64,000 nucleotides of DNA from Topomyia yanbarensis (lineage: Eukaryota; Arthropoda; Insecta; Diptera; Culicidae), in NCBI RefSeq assembly GCF_030247195.1, contig NC_080671.1, positions 411,256,044 to 411,320,043 on the forward strand, written 5' to 3'. Position 1 is the stretch's first letter, and the number at the start of each line of letters is the position of its first letter. The notes beneath the pieces were generated by a model. That model did not search any database. It was not told the DNA's origin and saw only the letters and a program-made list of their open reading frames with translations. Positions 1 to 9,393 of the stretch are shown here, piece by piece. The position numbers and the translations under genes were made by a program.

Positions 1-1814
1 AACATTTTGTTCTAGTGCGACTACTGGTTCTGGCGTTATTTACGAATCTATTGAACTTTTTTTTGATTTTTCGTAATTTTTTGAAGAAAAATGAGCGTTT
101 GGTCAATATTTTGGGCAAGATAATGCAATCCTAAAAAATATATTTTTATGGGAAATTAAAGCTAATAACCAATGAAAATAAGCACTTATTAGTTTAAATC
201 GGATGGAAATTGTGAAAGTTATTCAATTTTTGTAGAATGGAGATTTTTGAGTTTTTCTGGGTCCACTTATTGAACCGTCTCGATTCCAATGTTTTCTAGG
301 CGTTGTTTCGTAATATATGAGGGACTCTCTCAAAATTCTGTTAAACAAGTAAGTGGAAGAATTTTGAGAAAATTTAATGTGGGGTAATATTCGAACTCGT
401 TTATCCAAATGATTCAAGACTTCTTAAAACAATAAGGCTCAGTGGAGTAATGTCATAAAAAAATTGGCATTAAAAAATACGCCTAAAGTTCAAATGTGTC
501 ATACAAAATCGCATATGTTCAAGAAACGTTGTAAGCTGCACGCTCCACAACGCCTGGATACACACATCGGAAGCTTATGACGGTGCAAAATTTTAAAGTC
601 AGACACTAGCTTCACGAATGATGACTTATCCACCTATTTCGTCACGTTTTGTTCTGATAACAATTTATTTTACGTTATTAAAACGTCTTGAAGTTTATAA
701 TTTGAAATTATATGGGATTCACATTGGCTTCTACGATGTACGTGTGTAAATTTCAATATACTACAATATATTGCGTAAAACATCTAAGTGCAATTACAAA
801 ATATTCTACATTCTTCAAATCATTCTGAAATTCAGATTTTGAGATTTTAAACCTAAAATAAGTCGATGTCCTACATAATTTCAAAACACGAACTGCTAGA
901 TGTTCTGTGAAGGATAATAAATTAAAAGTTTTACAAATTATTAATTTTATAGTACTTGACGTATGTAGTATCACATATTTCTACGGATTCTTATAGTTTG
1001 TATTAACATTGTACAAAATCCAGTTGAGCAGCTAGCGTTTCAAAAAACGAATTTTATTACGCGTGAAGATTTAGTTTATAACGAGTTTTGTATCATAAAA
1101 GTGTTATTTTATGTAATACATACTCTTGTAAATATTACACGCAGTATTGCATACCAATCATTCGATGACTTATAATTTCATTGAGCCTAAAATTGTTATC
1201 AGAAGTTTTGAACCATTTGGATAAACAAGTTCGAATATTGCCCCACATTAAAATCATTCAATATTCTTCCACTTACTTATTTAATAGAATTCTGACAGAG
1301 AGTCCCTCCTATATAATGAAACAAAGCCTAGAAAAAATTGGAATCGACACGGTTCACTAAGTTGACCAGGGGTGGAGATAGCGTAGTTGGTAAAATCGAT
1401 TGCCTTGTACGCAGATCACCTGGGTTCAAATCCCAACCCCGCACATAGGGTTAGAGATTTTTCTAAAGAGATTTCCCTAACCCGACAAAGAGGCGAATGA
1501 CCCTAAGGTTAAAACCTCTATAATCAAAATAAAAAAAAAACTAAGTTGACCCAGAAAAACTCAAAAATCTCCACTCTACAAAAGTTGAATAACTTTCACA
1601 ATTTACATCCAATTTAAACTAATAAGTGCCTATTTTCATTGGTTATTAGTAGGCTTTAATTTCCCATAAAAATATATTTTTTAGGATTGCATTATCTTGC
1701 CCAAAATATTGACCAAACGCTCATTTTTCTTCAAAAAATTACGAAAAATCAAGAAAAAGTTCAATAGATTCGTAAATAACGCCAGAACCAGTAGTCGCAC
1801 TAGAACAAAATGTT
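1..1814. mobile_element. Foldback-like element with long inverted arms (left end at or beyond window edge)
   Basis: Bases 1 to about 430 return as an inverted copy at about 1195-1814, interrupted there by a SINE. Landmarks on both arms are the block starting AACATTTTGTTCTAG at base 1 and its complement ending near 1814, the CCCAGAAAAACTC block, and the block with GTTCGAATATT. The arms differ by scattered substitutions and small indels, so the element is not very young. The ~760-base centre (430-1195) is AT-rich and has no convincing coding frame, so the element looks non-autonomous. The left terminus and any target duplication cannot be seen because the match starts at the first base of the window. 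Confidence 0.8.
1368..1539 (+). mobile_element. tRNA-derived SINE, copy 1
   Basis: The 172-base unit begins with a tRNA-like head. An A-box-like TAGTTGG lies near 1384 and a B box GGTTCAAATCC near 1423, the usual internal RNA polymerase III promoter of tRNA-derived SINEs. The tail has GGCGAATGACCCTAAGG and ends in an A-rich run. The unit is flanked by the direct repeat ACTAAGTTGACC (1356-1367 and 1540-1551), a target duplication of the length expected from LINE-mediated insertion. It sits in one arm of the surrounding inverted repeat only, so it inserted after that element formed. It resembles mosquito tRNA-SINEs such as Feilai in architecture; family identity is not established here. Confidence 0.9.
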
Positions 1815-1950
1815 CTAACGATCGAAAGTGCATTCAATTACCTTTAATTCAACATAATCCAATTACCTTTAATTCAACATAATTCAACATTCAACATAAT
1901 AATATGTCGATGCACTACAACCGAAGGTATTTGGATTTTACTGAACGTAC

Positions 1951-1955
<5 letters not shown>

Positions 1956-1993
<38 letters not shown>

Positions 1994-1997
1994 TATT
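1956..1997 (-). repeat. (TAA)n tail of the I-clade LINE
   Basis: ATT triplets on the plus strand read as a TAA-repeat tail on the element strand. I-clade elements commonly end in short TAA-type repeats instead of poly(A). The tail abuts the left target-site duplication. Confidence 0.9.
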
Positions 1998-2104
1998 GGG
2001 CTTTAACCACACAGGGTCATTCGCCGTCAGAAAGGAGATAGTTGTAATACATATCACTGATTTAGTTTTTCTTCTTTGAGATCAATTGGCTATTGAATTG
2101 ATGA

Positions 2105-3165
2105 GGTGTTGAGCTCCGGAATGGAGGCAGCTTGCCAGGGCCGAGGGAGAGCCTCCCCAGCTGCAGCGCCCGGTTTTGGCATGTCAGTGGACCCACTGAA
2201 CGATGGTGGTGGGTGACTTGCTTATTTGCGGTTAGACGAGAGACCTCCCCAGCATCCGGTTTGGATGTGGCGGGAGGCCCGTTGAGCGTTCCTGATTGAT
2301 GAGTTGGCAGATTGTCGCTGTCGAAGGGCCGCTGGAGAACCTCCTCAGCACCCGGTCCGGGTGTGGCGAAGGGCCCCACTGGGCGTTAATAGCAATTGGG
2401 CTGATGAATTGCGGTTGTAGAAGGGCCGCGGGAGAACCTCCCCAGCACCCGGTCCGGGCGGTGGCTGAGGGCCCACTGGGCGGTGGTGGTAGTTGGGTTG
2501 ACGGGTTGCCATTGTAGAAGGGCCGCGAGAGAACCTCCCCAGCACCCGGTCCAAGTGTGGCGGAGGGCCCGCAGGGCGGTGGTAGTAATAGTGCTGACGG
2601 ATTGCAGTTGTAGAAGGGCCGCGGGAGAACCTCCCCAGCACCCGGTCCTGGCGGTGGCGGAGGGCCCGCTGGGCGGTGGTGGTAGTTGGGCTGACGGGTT
2701 GCCATTGTAGAAGGGCCGCGGGAGAACCTCCCCAGCACCCGGTCCGAGTGTGGCGGAGGGCCCGCAGGGCGGTGGTAGTAATAGTGCTGACGGATTGCAG
2801 TTGTAGAAGGGCCGCGGGAGAACCTCCCCAGCACCCGGTCCGAGTGTGGCGGAGGGCCCGCTGGACGGTGGTAGTAATTGGGCTGGCAGATTGCGGTTGT
2901 AGGAGAGCCGCGGGAAAACCTCCCCAGCACCCGGTCCGGGCGGTGGCGGAGGGCCCGCTGGGCGGTGGTAGTAGTTGGGCTGACGGGTTGCCATTGTAGA
3001 AGGGCCGCGGGAGAACCTCCCCAGCACCCGGTCCGGGTGTGGCGGAGGGCCCGCTGGGCGGTGGTAGTAGTTGGTCTGACGGATTGCGGTTGTAGAAGGG
3101 CCGCGGGAGAACCTCCCCGGCACCCGGTCCGGGTGTGGCGGAGGGCCCGCTGAGCAGTAGTGGTA
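2105..3165 (-). repeat. 97-bp minisatellite in the 3' region of the I-clade LINE
   Basis: About eleven tandem copies of a GC-rich unit of 96-97 bases. The phrase CCTCCCCAGCACCCGGTCC recurs with starts near 2341, 2438, 2535, 2631, 2728, 2824, 2920, 3017 and 3113, with more diverged copies near 2153 and 2245. The array lies between the ORF2 stop and the TAA tail, so it would form most of the 3' UTR. Because the unit is rich in G and C and poor in stop codons, long open frames appear on both strands across it. Units alternate between a few sequence variants, which suggests growth by unequal exchange or template slippage. Confidence 0.92.
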
Positions 3166-3239
3166 GTGGTTGCAGTAGAGGATGGTGTGGAGTTGGCCGG
3201 TTCGCGGTCTGTCTCAGATGGATTCGAAAAGATTGGCAT
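2232..3239 (-). other. Open frame overlapping the ORF2 end (possible ORF3, probably not coding)
   Basis: A 335-codon frame on the element strand starts with an ATG at 3239, inside the last codons of ORF2, and runs across the minisatellite. The predicted product is a repetitive Pro/Ala/Thr/Arg-rich chain with no recognised domain. Two further frames across the same array are also long and open, as expected where a GC-rich repeat lacks stops, so openness alone is weak evidence. The overlapping ATG is the only feature that hints at termination-reinitiation after ORF2. I-clade elements normally have two ORFs. Confidence 0.2.
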
Positions 3240-6200
3240 CTTTCAGGAAGGCAAGTAGTGCCTCTTCGTGCACTGGGTCGTTTGCCAGTGTTTCTCGAAT
3301 CGAGGAGGGCAAGTTGTGATGTCGTCGTAGGTTGTCGAACTCCCTGCAGTTTATTAGTAGATGCTCCACCGTGAGTCTAGTGCTGCAAGATGTACATATT
3401 GGAGGATCGACGCGGGTAATGGTGTGGGCATGGGTGAGCCTCGTATGACCCACGCGGAGGCGGGATAGCGCTCTTTGTTCGACTCGGTTTTCGCGGTCTG
3501 TCCACTTTTCGAGGTCTCCCTTTACCTTTTGAGGGTAGCCTCGGAGAGTCCTCCAGTGAGTGATGAAGTGCTCAGAGGTCTTCGCCTTGAATTCCCTGAT
3601 GATGTCGGATGACGGTACCTCATTAGAGAACAGGGCGCGAGAGCGCCGGCCGAGCGCGGCCAAGTGGTCAGCATCCTCGTTACCGCGGATTCCGCTGTGT
3701 CCGGGTACCCAGCATATGGTAGTTAATGAGTCACAGGATTGTTCTATGGCTTGGACATAGGGGTGCTTGGACTCCCCTGATTCCAGCGCTTTGATGACTG
3801 AGAGGGAATCGGAGAAGATCACTGTGGGTGTGTCTTCAGGTTTGTTGGTCACCGCAATGACGATGGCGGCGGCTTCCGCGGAGAACACGGAACACACGGA
3901 GAGTAGACGACGGGCAAGGCCCGCTCCGATTCCGCTCACACCCGCGCCCACCTCCTCGCCAAGTTTCGAGCCGTCGGTGTAGATGTGCAGATGGTTTGAG
4001 TATTTTTGATCGACCATCTGTAGGAATTTGGCTCTGGCAGCCCGGGGAGGATCTCCTGCTCTGGTGGATACAGCCAGACTGATGTCTATGTTTGGGCCGC
4101 GCTCGTGCCATGCGCGGTTGTTGACCCGATGTAGCTGGGCGACTGTGGGAAGAGGGGCATTGGCAAACATGGTGTGTATGCTCTTAGCTGTCTGTAGTAG
4201 ATGGCATTCATCGCCCGATGTTTTTTCTAGGAACCCCATGGCTCGTCTTAGAACGGCTACTGCCACTGCCCACCGACAGGGAAGGACGCCGGTTTCCACG
4301 CAGGCAGCTTCGGCGGGGGTGCTTGGCAGCAGGTTTGAGGCTGATCTGATTGCTCCGTGATACAGCGGTGCGAGGGTATCGATTAAACCCTCCCAGTTAC
4401 GACTGGTTATTTCAAGGCCATAGAACAGACGACTGTGGATGAGGGCCTGGCTGATGTTAAGTGCGCTTTGCCTGTTCCACCTTGGGTGTCTCGAGCTGAT
4501 GGTGCGGACAAGACGTTTCCTGCTTTCGCAATCCTTTTTCACCCGTCGAAAGTGTGGAAGGAAAGTCATCTTACGGTCGATTATCACGCCAAGGATTTTT
4601 GGCTCTTTACGGAATGGTATTACTGTTCCGGCGAGTTTGACCGGCCGGTCGGTGGCTAAGTGGTAAGAGTTGCAACAGTGTGAAATAGCGCATTTTGGGG
4701 CGGAGATGCTGAAACCGACCGAGTTGGCCCACCGACCAACGGCGTTTACGGCAGCCTGCAGCTTCAGTCTGGTGCGGCCGGTCGTTTTCCCGATCGCTAC
4801 AAGAATCACGTCGTCTGCGTAGATGAATACGAATATGCCTTTCGGGAGCGTGGCAAAGAGGGAGTTCATGCTGACTAGGAATAGTGTAACTGCCAGCGCC
4901 GATCCTTGGGGTACCCCGTTTGCCTCCCAAAATAGGTCCGATTGGTTTCCACCGATACCCACCCTGAAGCTTCGATCACTAAGGTATTGTTTTATGAAGC
5001 AGCCGAGGTTTCCGCGGATGCCCCATTGATGTAGCTGGCGAAGCACTCCTTCGCGCCATACCGTGTTGTATGCTTTGGCGAGATCAAGGATGGCAATGTC
5101 CGCATGAAGGTCGTTGGCTATGGCGTCGCTTAAAGTTTCGCCGAGGCAGCCTAAATGAACGCTTGTACCGAGTCCCTTTCGGAAAGCGAACTGCCGACGA
5201 TCAAGAAGATCTTGTTCCTCGAGGAGGGTTAACAGGCGTCTGTTCACCATTTTTTCCATCGTTTTCCCAATGCAGGGGAGGAGACTGATGGGTCGGAAGT
5301 CATTCGGGCTTCTGGTTCCTTCGCATTTCTTCGGGATGGGGATCATGAGGGCGGTTCTCCAGTTGTCTGGTAGAGGCTCGCCTCCCCAGATCCTGTTGAA
5401 TCCGTCTAGTAGCGCTCGCTTGGCAACTGGAGGTAGATGTCTTAACAGGGGATAACCGACGTCGTCGAGTCCGGCAGAGTTGCCTTTTGCTGTGCTTAGT
5501 GCAGTGGCAAGTTCCACCCCGGAGAAAGGTATGTTGTAATTTTGACTCGCATCTGGCGTGAAGATTGTAGGAGTAGCTTCTGTGGCCGTCTTCGTTTTGA
5601 GAAAGGAGGGTGGGAGGGAAGAGTCCCCCGAGATCAATGCGAAGTGCTTCCCGATTTCGTTTGCAATTTCGGAAGGTTCAACTGTCGTGGTACCATTGAG
5701 CGATAGTGCAAAACCGTTTTGTCTTCTTTTGCCACTAAGGGCATTTACCCTTCTCCACAGTTCCGCGGTCGACGATTCGGAACTTATCCCGCCCAGGAAG
5801 GCTGTCCAGCTGGCCTCCTTGGCTTTCGCGATGGCTTGCCTGGCCTGATTCCTAAAATGTCGAAAAACCGCCGATCGCTCATCCCATTGATGATGGTCAG
5901 GGGGAGTATTTTTAAGAGCTCGAAGAGCTTTTCGTCGTTCTTTAATTGCCTTAGCTACTTCTGGGTTCCACCAGTGAACCGACCGGTTTGGTGGTGCTCC
6001 GCTAGTTCGCGGGATGCATGATTTTGCGGCCTGAGTGATAACTTCTACGAGTTCCTCTGGGGAGTAATTGCGGTCTCGATCGAGGGCGTCCGAAATGTTG
6101 TCTTCGTAGGTGGGCCAATCCGCTCGATCGTAGATCCAACGGCGGCGTCGCGACGTTAATGGGGGCAATCGACCATGAGAGATTGTGATAGGAAGATGAT

Positions 6201-7620
6201 CACTGTTCCCGATGTCGGCTAGGACCGACCATCCGCAGGCTCCGGCGATGGAGCTAGAGCATATAGTTAAGTCTATGGCGGATGTGGCTCGGCCCCGGAG
6301 AAAGGTTATACTGCCATCGTTTAGCGTCACGGCATCGCTATCTTCAACTGCGTCGATAATGGCGTTGCCACGATGGCAACACCTTTTTGATCCCCACACT
6401 GTGTGATGCGCGTTGAAGTCACCCATTAGTATGAACGGGGTCTGCAGTTGCTTGAACAGATTCCGCAATTTGTTTCCGACGTCTTTTACTTCTTGGGGGA
6501 TATATATGGATGCCACCGTGCATTTTATGGGAAAGTTGATCTTTCTGGCGACGACGATCAGGTCGGTGTCCAGTTTTACCAGCTCGGACGGAAGGTCAGC
6601 TCTGGTTCCTAGGCCGACCGTCTGGTAGATGTTCGATCCTTTAGCTGAATCCCAGGTGTAACGGTGCCCGAACCACGGTGATGGATCCGTGTCACCTTTT
6701 ATGTGTGTCTCTTGGATAGCGAGACAGATGGGCGCTGAGCGAGCAATCATGTGTTGGAGGTCACCTAGGTTTGTTCTCAGGCCGTTGGTGTTCCACTGGA
6801 TGGCCAAGGTGTAGTTTGTTCGTACGGGTAGAGGGTCAGAGCTATGGTTGGGACCACGATTCCTCGCCGGTCGACTACTGGGTCTTGTCGAAGTTGGTAG
6901 AACGGGCGGTGGGGGGACCGCCGGTGTTTTGCTTATCGGGAGCGTTTGGCCTGTTTGTGCTTTTGTGGAAAGGGTAGAGGCGACAGCAATTGGGATCTGG
7001 TGAGTTATAGTATGGTGGGAACTTACCCGGGAGGGACCCGGGTTCCCCGCGCCGGCAACCGTCGGGGACTCTTCGGATGTCTCCGGCACTTCCCGAGTCG
7101 GGGGCGGCGCGGGGAGGTGGGCTTTTTTGATGCACGATGAGCAAGTTGTGTTGTAGGTGGATTGAAGTCTGTTGCTTTCTTTGGTAACGCTGGCGTTCTG
7201 CAATGATGCGGCTGATTTTGTACCGTGGGACTCTGTAGAGGAGAAGAGTGCGACAGATGGATCCGTTCGGGTTATGGGGTTGGTAGAGCTTACCCGAGGA
7301 AGCCCCGGGTTCCCCGCGCCGGCAACCGTCGGGGACTCATCGGATGTTTCCGGCACCACCCGAGTCGGGGGCGGCGCGAGGAGGGGGGCTTTTTTGATGT
7401 ATGCGTTTTTGTTGTTATTGCTGATCTGGTGTGAATCCAAACAAACGGATTCTGCTGACGAACTAGTGGAACAGGTGTTGATGTTCCGTTGCGGCTCGTT
7501 CGAATCGCTGTTCCCGTAGTGAAACCGTACTGGGTGCCACGAGCATCCGGCTATAGGGCTTGGGTGGCGGGGATAACGGTTGATGTTTCTGTGGTCTAGG
7601 GTTTTGGGGGTGGAGTCCAA
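3214..7620 (-). CDS. I-clade LINE ORF2: endonuclease, reverse transcriptase, RNase H
   Basis: The frame is 1468 codons from a TTG at 7620, and stays open upstream to a TAA at 7933-7935. Positions count from 7620. Residues 1-265 are a low-complexity linker with Pro-rich repeats. An APE-type endonuclease at about 270-480 shows QETH, MGDFNAHHTVW and SDHLPI. A reverse transcriptase follows, with DLAKAYN, NGVPQGSA and the catalytic YADD near 931. RNase H shows YTDGSK near 1211, then SAEAAA, FSDSLS and PGHSGIRGNEDADH. A C-terminal CxxC...H...C motif lies near 1405. The enzyme would nick target DNA and copy the element RNA in place. No in-frame ATG occurs before residue 291, inside the endonuclease, so the real start is unclear: reinitiation at a non-AUG codon is possible, or the start was lost. 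Confidence 0.95.
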   Translation of the reverse strand: MDSTPKTLDHRNINRYPRHPSPIAGCSWHPVRFHYGNSDSNEPQRNINTCSTSSSAESVCLDSHQISNNNKNAYIKKAPLLAPPPTRVVPETSDESPTVAGAGNPGLPRVSSTNPITRTDPSVALFSSTESHGTKSAASLQNASVTKESNRLQSTYNTTCSSCIKKAHLPAPPPTREVPETSEESPTVAGAGNPGPSRVSSHHTITHQIPIAVASTLSTKAQTGQTLPISKTPAVPPPPVLPTSTRPSSRPARNRGPNHSSDPLPVRTNYTLAIQWNTNGLRTNLGDLQHMIARSAPICLAIQETHIKGDTDPSPWFGHRYTWDSAKGSNIYQTVGLGTRADLPSELVKLDTDLIVVARKINFPIKCTVASIYIPQEVKDVGNKLRNLFKQLQTPFILMGDFNAHHTVWGSKRCCHRGNAIIDAVEDSDAVTLNDGSITFLRGRATSAIDLTICSSSIAGACGWSVLADIGNSDHLPITISHGRLPPLTSRRRRWIYDRADWPTYEDNISDALDRDRNYSPEELVEVITQAAKSCIPRTSGAPPNRSVHWWNPEVAKAIKERRKALRALKNTPPDHHQWDERSAVFRHFRNQARQAIAKAKEASWTAFLGGISSESSTAELWRRVNALSGKRRQNGFALSLNGTTTVEPSEIANEIGKHFALISGDSSLPPSFLKTKTATEATPTIFTPDASQNYNIPFSGVELATALSTAKGNSAGLDDVGYPLLRHLPPVAKRALLDGFNRIWGGEPLPDNWRTALMIPIPKKCEGTRSPNDFRPISLLPCIGKTMEKMVNRRLLTLLEEQDLLDRRQFAFRKGLGTSVHLGCLGETLSDAIANDLHADIAILDLAKAYNTVWREGVLRQLHQWGIRGNLGCFIKQYLSDRSFRVGIGGNQSDLFWEANGVPQGSALAVTLFLVSMNSLFATLPKGIFVFIYADDVILVAIGKTTGRTRLKLQAAVNAVGRWANSVGFSISAPKCAISHCCNSYHLATDRPVKLAGTVIPFRKEPKILGVIIDRKMTFLPHFRRVKKDCESRKRLVRTISSRHPRWNRQSALNISQALIHSRLFYGLEITSRNWEGLIDTLAPLYHGAIRSASNLLPSTPAEAACVETGVLPCRWAVAVAVLRRAMGFLEKTSGDECHLLQTAKSIHTMFANAPLPTVAQLHRVNNRAWHERGPNIDISLAVSTRAGDPPRAARAKFLQMVDQKYSNHLHIYTDGSKLGEEVGAGVSGIGAGLARRLLSVCSVFSAEAAAIVIAVTNKPEDTPTVIFSDSLSVIKALESGESKHPYVQAIEQSCDSLTTICWVPGHSGIRGNEDADHLAALGRRSRALFSNEVPSSDIIREFKAKTSEHFITHWRTLRGYPQKVKGDLEKWTDRENRVEQRALSRLRVGHTRLTHAHTITRVDPPICTSCSTRLTVEHLLINCREFDNLRRHHNLPSSIRETLANDPVHEEALLAFLKDANLFESI

Positions 7621-7875
7621 GTTGTTGAGTTCTTTGTGTGCTATTGATCGTGTTGGCGTGTCGGGCGAGTGATTGTAGTTCAGGGTATCGATGGTTGACG
7701 GCTGGGTGCCGTCTGGTAGGTGTTGGCTGGAAGGGTTTAGGGGCAGTCGGTTGTTTGCTGTTGCATTTAGTCTAAAAGTACTTGCCTGGGTAAAACCCGG
7801 GCCCGCGTCAACAGCCGCCGGGGGTGCATCGGGAGGACCCGGAACGTCCCCGGTCGGGGTCGACGCGGGAGGGTT
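7025..7875 (-). repeat. Three diverged copies of a ~100-bp module in the ORF2 N-terminal linker
   Basis: Blocks at about 7025-7130, 7290-7400 and 7787-7875 encode related Pro-rich peptides. The first two share PAPPPTR or LAPPPTR, VPETS, ESPTVAGAGNPG and RVSS. The third is more diverged, reading PASTPTGDVPGPPDAPPAAV. The third copy lies upstream of the TTG at 7620 but in the same open frame, so it supports translation, now or in the past, of the region between 7620 and 7932. The decayed I-clade copy near 26.1-26.2 kb has one related module. Confidence 0.75.
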
Positions 7876-7956
7876 GTTTGTTTTGTTTCGGCTGTTGAAT
7901 TTAATTGCTTTTGTTGTTTGCTGACTGCCGGGTTAGGCGTTTGCGAGCTGTTGTGT

Positions 7957-9393
7957 TTATTCCGAGATGGTGAATGGGTTGTCAGGGTCCGATGAGGGTA
8001 CCTGATTTAGGTTATTCAGTGATGCTGTTGAGCTGGAGCGGGACCAAGACATTGCGGAGTCATTGTTGGGTGTTAGCAGAGTCATGTCGGGAGTTGCTTT
8101 GGAGTTGGGGCTTCTGGATTTATCAGTGCCACTTTTTCGGGAGTCTTTTTCTTTTTGGCGATTGGATCTTCTAGGTTCGGACAGGCTGAATGGGCCGATA
8201 GAAGTACCCGCTACGGAGGTTGGTTCAATAAACTTGCCCTTTTTGGCTTTCGTTCCCGTAAAAGCGTTTTCGTTGGTGTTCTCCGAGAAGTGAGCGGACT
8301 GATGTTTGTAGAGCTCGGTTACAGCTTGTCGGAGTTTGGCTATTTCGGCGGAGGCTGCTTGCAGCTGTTTGGCCTGCTTGGCACAGTGTTCCTTAAGAAT
8401 ATTGATTACCTGGTCTTTATTGTCTTCCGCGCTTTGAGCTTTGCTTTCCTTCAGGGTTGCTAGTTCTTTTTGTAGCTGGGCTATGATTGTGTCCTTTTCG
8501 TCGTCCTTGGTGTTTCCTTTGATGGTACTGGCATAGGTTGGGATTTGCGATCGTTTGGTTATTAGGGCTCTGGCTTCGGGATAAGTGATGTTGTTGTCGA
8601 TTTTTGCTTTGGTGATCATTTCCTCCTCAATGAATTTGGGACACTCCCGGCTACGTGTCGGGTGTCCTTGTCCGCAGTTGATACAGAGGCTTGGGTTGAC
8701 ACAGGGGTTTTCCTTTGATGTTTCGTGTTGTTGGCTGCAGTTCAGGCAGGCGGCGGGGTTGGGGCAGAAACGACTGCCGTGCCCGAAGTGCCCGCACTTG
8801 AAGCACATCATCGGCAGTGGGTAGTACGGGCGAATACTGGTGCGCAGTAGACCAATATACACGTGCTCCGGAAGGATGGAACCAGAGAATGATAGGATAA
8901 CCAGTGGTGTGTTGGTCGGTTTTTTGTCGACCATTTTTGTAATTCTCCGAACGTTCGTGACCCCCTGAGTCTTCAGCTCTTCCAGAAGTCTAGCTTCTTC
9001 TACGTCTTTTGTGTCGGGATCGTAGATAACGCCTTGTACTATGTTGAGTGTTGGGTGGGGGATGATCTCCACCTTTTGGCCGCCTATTAGCTGGTTCATT
9101 TTCTGTAGTGCTATATAGGTTTTCTTGGATCGGGTTCTCAATACGTATCTGTATCCCTTTGCCTCTTTTGTTGCGCTCACCAGGTTTCTGGGGTCAGTCT
9201 CCAGCACTGCCTGTACCGATTTCAGGATAAGAAAGGGATCGGCGGGGAGACGTTGTTCCGTGTTTCCTGGCTCGTCGATTGCCCTTAATAGTAGGGTCTG
9301 TTGGTCGATTATGTCCCCGGAGTTCATGTAGCCGGGGAGAGATCGACTAAGGGGTGGTTCCCCGCCCCAATCGGGGGGAGGAGGGCGCGGCAT
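7957..9393 (-). CDS. I-clade LINE ORF1: nucleic-acid-binding protein with CCHC knuckles
   Basis: 478 codons from the first ATG (9393); the frame is open slightly further, to a GTG at 9447. Residues about 45-180 form a folded-looking region of the type seen before the knuckles in I and Jockey ORF1 proteins. Cys/His knuckles follow at about 197-251: CFKCGHFGHGSRFC, then CLNC...H...C and CINCGQGH...C. A Gln/Lys/Glu-rich stretch at about 300-370 has a heptad look and may form a coiled coil. The C-terminus is Ser-rich and probably disordered. Such proteins bind the element RNA and act in the ribonucleoprotein particle. The stop at 7957-7959 is in the same frame as ORF2, with a second in-frame stop at 7933-7935. 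Confidence 0.93.
   Translation of the reverse strand: MPRPPPPDWGGEPPLSRSLPGYMNSGDIIDQQTLLLRAIDEPGNTEQRLPADPFLILKSVQAVLETDPRNLVSATKEAKGYRYVLRTRSKKTYIALQKMNQLIGGQKVEIIPHPTLNIVQGVIYDPDTKDVEEARLLEELKTQGVTNVRRITKMVDKKPTNTPLVILSFSGSILPEHVYIGLLRTSIRPYYPLPMMCFKCGHFGHGSRFCPNPAACLNCSQQHETSKENPCVNPSLCINCGQGHPTRSRECPKFIEEEMITKAKIDNNITYPEARALITKRSQIPTYASTIKGNTKDDEKDTIIAQLQKELATLKESKAQSAEDNKDQVINILKEHCAKQAKQLQAASAEIAKLRQAVTELYKHQSAHFSENTNENAFTGTKAKKGKFIEPTSVAGTSIGPFSLSEPRRSNRQKEKDSRKSGTDKSRSPNSKATPDMTLLTPNNDSAMSWSRSSSTASLNNLNQVPSSDPDNPFTISE

Noticed and set aside
1380..1445. A tRNA gene
   Set aside because: A and B boxes are present, but the sequence does not form a full tRNA and is followed by a SINE body and tail with target duplications.
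7025..7050. 2A-like ribosome-skipping motif (NPGP in GAGNPGPSR)
   Set aside because: The essential upstream D-x-E part is absent, the sister module reads NPGL, and the decayed copy has a different sequence.
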